Source: Candidatus Gastranaerophilales bacterium
GTDB taxonomy: Bacteria; Cyanobacteriota; Vampirovibrionia; Gastranaerophilales; Gastranaerophilaceae
Length of the DNA: 64,000 nucleotides
NCBI GenBank assembly: GCA_944323655.1
Contig: CALUTL010000001.1
Span: 278,320 to 342,319 of the forward strand
Reading direction: 5' to 3'
The notes below the pieces were generated by a model. It was not told the origin of the DNA. It ran no database searches and worked only from the letters and a program-made list of their open reading frames with translations. This document shows positions 61,957 through 64,000 of the stretch, in pieces. Position 1 is the stretch's first letter, and the number at the start of each line of letters is the position of its first letter. The position numbers and the translations under genes are program-made.

Positions 61957-64000
61957 TTAATATGGTTTACACATCCAATCCTGCATGCATTCAGCACTAG
62001 TAATGTTATTACCTCCATCCATTACTCTCATAATAATATAGTGAGTAGATGTATCACCATATGTAGTATACTGAAGAATAAAGGAATCGCTCGTTCCATT
62101 TAATTCGTCACCAGATAATCCTTTCATTGGAACCGTAAAGCTATTACTATACGCAGTATTCCCTGACTGCGAATATGTAGTATAGCTTACCGAAGCGTCA
62201 CTGGTAAATTCACAAGTACCCGAACAATCCAATTCCCAAGCAACGTCCAGATAATGCGCTCCTGGATTCTGGTTAACATTTGTATCCTGCATTCGATATC
62301 CGTATTTTATAGAACACTGACTTGCAGAACAAGAAGGTTGAGTTTCTTCACAACCACTCAAGGTTTTAGTTGAATTTGAAACTTCATCCTGCAAGTCATA
62401 ACTTACAGTTCCGCCATTTATTGTGCTTGGATCAGGCTGCCCTTTAGTTGACAAACCAATATTATAGAATCCATATTTGTGATTTGCATCTGTTTTCCAA
62501 GTCTTGGACACTGGATTTTCGTAAACAGTTGTTGACCATGTATCTGAGAATGGATCCCCATTATTACAATCTTTTTGCCTCATACCGTATATATACATTG
62601 CAACATCAACTTCCTGTGGAAGGTCACTGGGTGGATTAAATGTACAAATTATCTCATGTACACCAGTTCCATTACCCCCTGAAGAAGCACCAGGTGTACA
62701 ACGCAATCCTATTACATAATTTTTCGGTTGTTCTTGTTCTTCCTCGAAATCAACAGTGATTTCTTTTACACCTGGTGCACCTGTAGCTGAAGTAGGACTT
62801 ACGCTTGCCTTATCTCCGTTGTATGTAGAGAAGTAATACGACAAACCACAATTTACGTCAATTGTCTTTTCCTCACCTGAACAGATATCTGTTCCTATAT
62901 TGACCTTGGCTGCTCCAACAACTGATGCACATTTTCCTTTTGCACCTGTACCTATGAATTTAAAGCTACAAGTATCAACGTTTCTCGTTACGTTTATATC
63001 TAAATTTTCAGTTGTTGGCGTTGCAGGGAAAGAGACTGTTGATGATGGTGAAATTGATGTTGTAAACTCAGCAGAACTACTATTCGTATCTTTTACTGAT
63101 TTTACACTTACAACATATGATTTATTACATTTAAGATTATCCCATCTTGCAGAGTAGTAGTTCAAATTGGTCAGTGTTGCACTTCTGCTTATACCATTGT
63201 CACCAGCGCCAGATACTTCAACCTGAACACCATTACCAACATCGCCTTTTCCGCTTAGATGGATTGCGCATAAGCCTTCTCCGCCGCCACCACAAACATC
63301 CCATGTTGGTGTTAGTGTCTTAGACTCTCCTGCATTTAATGTTATCGTTGATGGGATTGATCCTGATTGTAATTCTATGTCTGATGATGAAGGCGCATCT
63401 CCAAATATGGTCAATGTTGCGGTTACTTTGTAAGGACCAGGAGGCAGTTGATAACCGAAATCCGGCAACTGACATTTGCCTTGACAACTTCCTGATTCTA
63501 AATAATATTCTTGATGTGTAATAGTATTTTCAAAAGTAACTCTTACACTTGGCCTCCAAGAATGATCCATATATTCACTGTGATTTGAACATACATTTCC
63601 ATATCTTATCGTTGTATTTACATTTACTGAGGAATCAGGACCATATACCTTCTCAAAATTAACATCAACATCCTGAGTTCCTGAAAGTGATGCTATGCTT
63701 GCAGGAGATGGTGTCAATTTGTATGTTGCTCCGGTTGCGGTTCCGCTACAACCGAACGAATAGCCAATACCACAAGTTAAGTTTGACAAGGTGTATGTAT
63801 AATTATTTCCTTTATTTAATGTTATAGTTCTTGGTCCATTATTGACGCTTTGTACTGTACATTGGCCTTCAGCGGCTCCTCCTGTAGATCCGCTGCCTGT
63901 AAATTTAATGGCACAATTGTTTAATGAAGACTTACACAAGTTTGTAAAATCCGGAGTTGCATTTGCACTGCCCAACTTTACTGTATAAGTGCTCTTCTCG
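61957..64000 (-). CDS. Large Cys-containing surface protein, C-terminal part (cut by window edge)
   Basis: The frame is open from base 64000 (reading EKSTYTVKLGSANATPDF...) to a stop at 61957, so at least 681 residues are present and the start lies outside. The chain is made of repeating beta domains, each holding paired cysteines and a start such as CAIKFTGSGSTGG, CAIHLSGKGDVGNG or CSFKFIGTGAKGK, i.e. C-x-x-(K/H)-(F/L)-x-G-x-G. Later parts contain Cys-rich ETQPSCSASQCSIKYGYRMQ. It is Ser/Thr/Asn/Gly-rich, which suggests an exported, disulfide-stabilised adhesin or S-layer-like protein. No known family recognised. Confidence 0.7.
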   Translation of the reverse strand, partial: EKSTYTVKLGSANATPDFTNLCKSSLNNCAIKFTGSGSTGGAAEGQCTVQSVNNGPRTITLNKGNNYTYTLSNLTCGIGYSFGCSGTATGATYKLTPSPASIASLSGTQDVDVNFEKVYGPDSSVNVNTTIRYGNVCSNHSEYMDHSWRPSVRVTFENTITHQEYYLESGSCQGKCQLPDFGYQLPPGPYKVTATLTIFGDAPSSSDIELQSGSIPSTITLNAGESKTLTPTWDVCGGGGEGLCAIHLSGKGDVGNGVQVEVSGAGDNGISRSATLTNLNYYSARWDNLKCNKSYVVSVKSVKDTNSSSAEFTTSISPSSTVSFPATPTTENLDINVTRNVDTCSFKFIGTGAKGKCASVVGAAKVNIGTDICSGEEKTIDVNCGLSYYFSTYNGDKASVSPTSATGAPGVKEITVDFEEEQEQPKNYVIGLRCTPGASSGGNGTGVHEIICTFNPPSDLPQEVDVAMYIYGMRQKDCNNGDPFSDTWSTTVYENPVSKTWKTDANHKYGFYNIGLSTKGQPDPSTINGGTVSYDLQDEVSNSTKTLSGCEETQPSCSASQCSIKYGYRMQDTNVNQNPGAHYLDVAWELDCSGTCEFTSDASVSYTTYSQSGNTAYSNSFTVPMKGLSGDELNGTSDSFILQYTTYGDTSTHYIIMRVMDGGNNITSAECMQDWMCKPY

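Overview
The window is AT-rich chromosomal DNA from a Gram-negative-type, fermentative bacterium with type IV pilus machinery. I infer a gut-type member of the non-photosynthetic sister lineage of Cyanobacteria (Melainabacteria/Vampirovibrionia, order Gastranaerophilales). This rests on the gene content (PilB/C/Q/M/N/O-type pilus, KdsC-like phosphatase, AdhE, FtsZ, split glycine-cleavage P protein), on the large LktA-like adhesin, and on several protein families I know mainly from that lineage, such as the N-terminus MGMAASQARFLGLTARK and the CPHG..CPIC motif. There is no 16S rRNA here, so the assignment is not proven.

Layout. 0-0.8 kb: start of a giant filamentous adhesin running off the left edge. 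1-4.9 kb: polysaccharide flippase, a small unknown protein, rimO and an unknown repeat protein. 5-11.8 kb (minus strand): type IV pilus operon in the order PilP-like lipoprotein, secretin, PilB ATPase, PilC platform, followed by a short-chain dehydrogenase. 12-19.1 kb: a uridine-kinase-like gene, then a run of lineage-specific genes (HEFGH metallopeptidase-like protein, a 39-codon ORF, a CPHG/CPIC protein, a membrane protein with an internal duplication, two more conserved unknowns). 19.3-20.9 kb: prenyl synthase and signal peptidase I. 21.6-27 kb: infA-rpmJ-rpsM-rpsK-rpsD-rpoA-rplQ-truA-rplM-rpsI. 27-31.7 kb: orphan histidine kinase, divergent from KdsC-like phosphatase, TPR protein and aspartate kinase.

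31.7-32.8 kb is a repeat island made of three near-identical 263-bp units and two spacer units, all bounded by GGTGCGTC/GACGCACC palindromes. A fourth, diverged copy lies at 51.9-52.2 kb. 33.2-38.6 kb: small unknown proteins, a rhodanese, and adhE with a promoter overlapped by a Rex-like operator. 38.8-41.6 kb: an orphan prepilin divergent from an XRE regulator, tRNA-Cys, a TPM protein, 107-bp tandem repeats leading into tRNA-Val, and a GNAT protein. 41.6-44.4 kb: gcvT-gcvH-gcvPA. 44.5-46.4 kb: ComF, an unknown, a radical SAM protein. 46.4-48.7 kb: a fused PilM-PilN protein and PilO, the inner-membrane half of the pilus machine. 48.8-51.6 kb: nadA, rlmB, and a primary-type sigma factor. 52.3-55.3 kb: a second prepilin divergent from a small HTH protein, rpsA and ispH. 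55.5-58.9 kb: two lineage-specific proteins. 59.2-61.6 kb: class II aldolase and ftsZ. 62-64 kb: end of a large cysteine-containing surface protein running off the right edge.

The two pilus loci together supply an outer-membrane secretin, pilotin-like lipoprotein, platform, extension ATPase and alignment complex. The prepilin genes sit singly elsewhere, each paired with its own divergent regulator. Metabolism points to NADH-balancing ethanol fermentation (AdhE), glycolysis (aldolase), non-mevalonate isoprenoids (IspH plus prenyl synthase), de novo NAD (NadA) and the aspartate family of amino acids. No CRISPR array, rRNA, transposase or prophage was seen.
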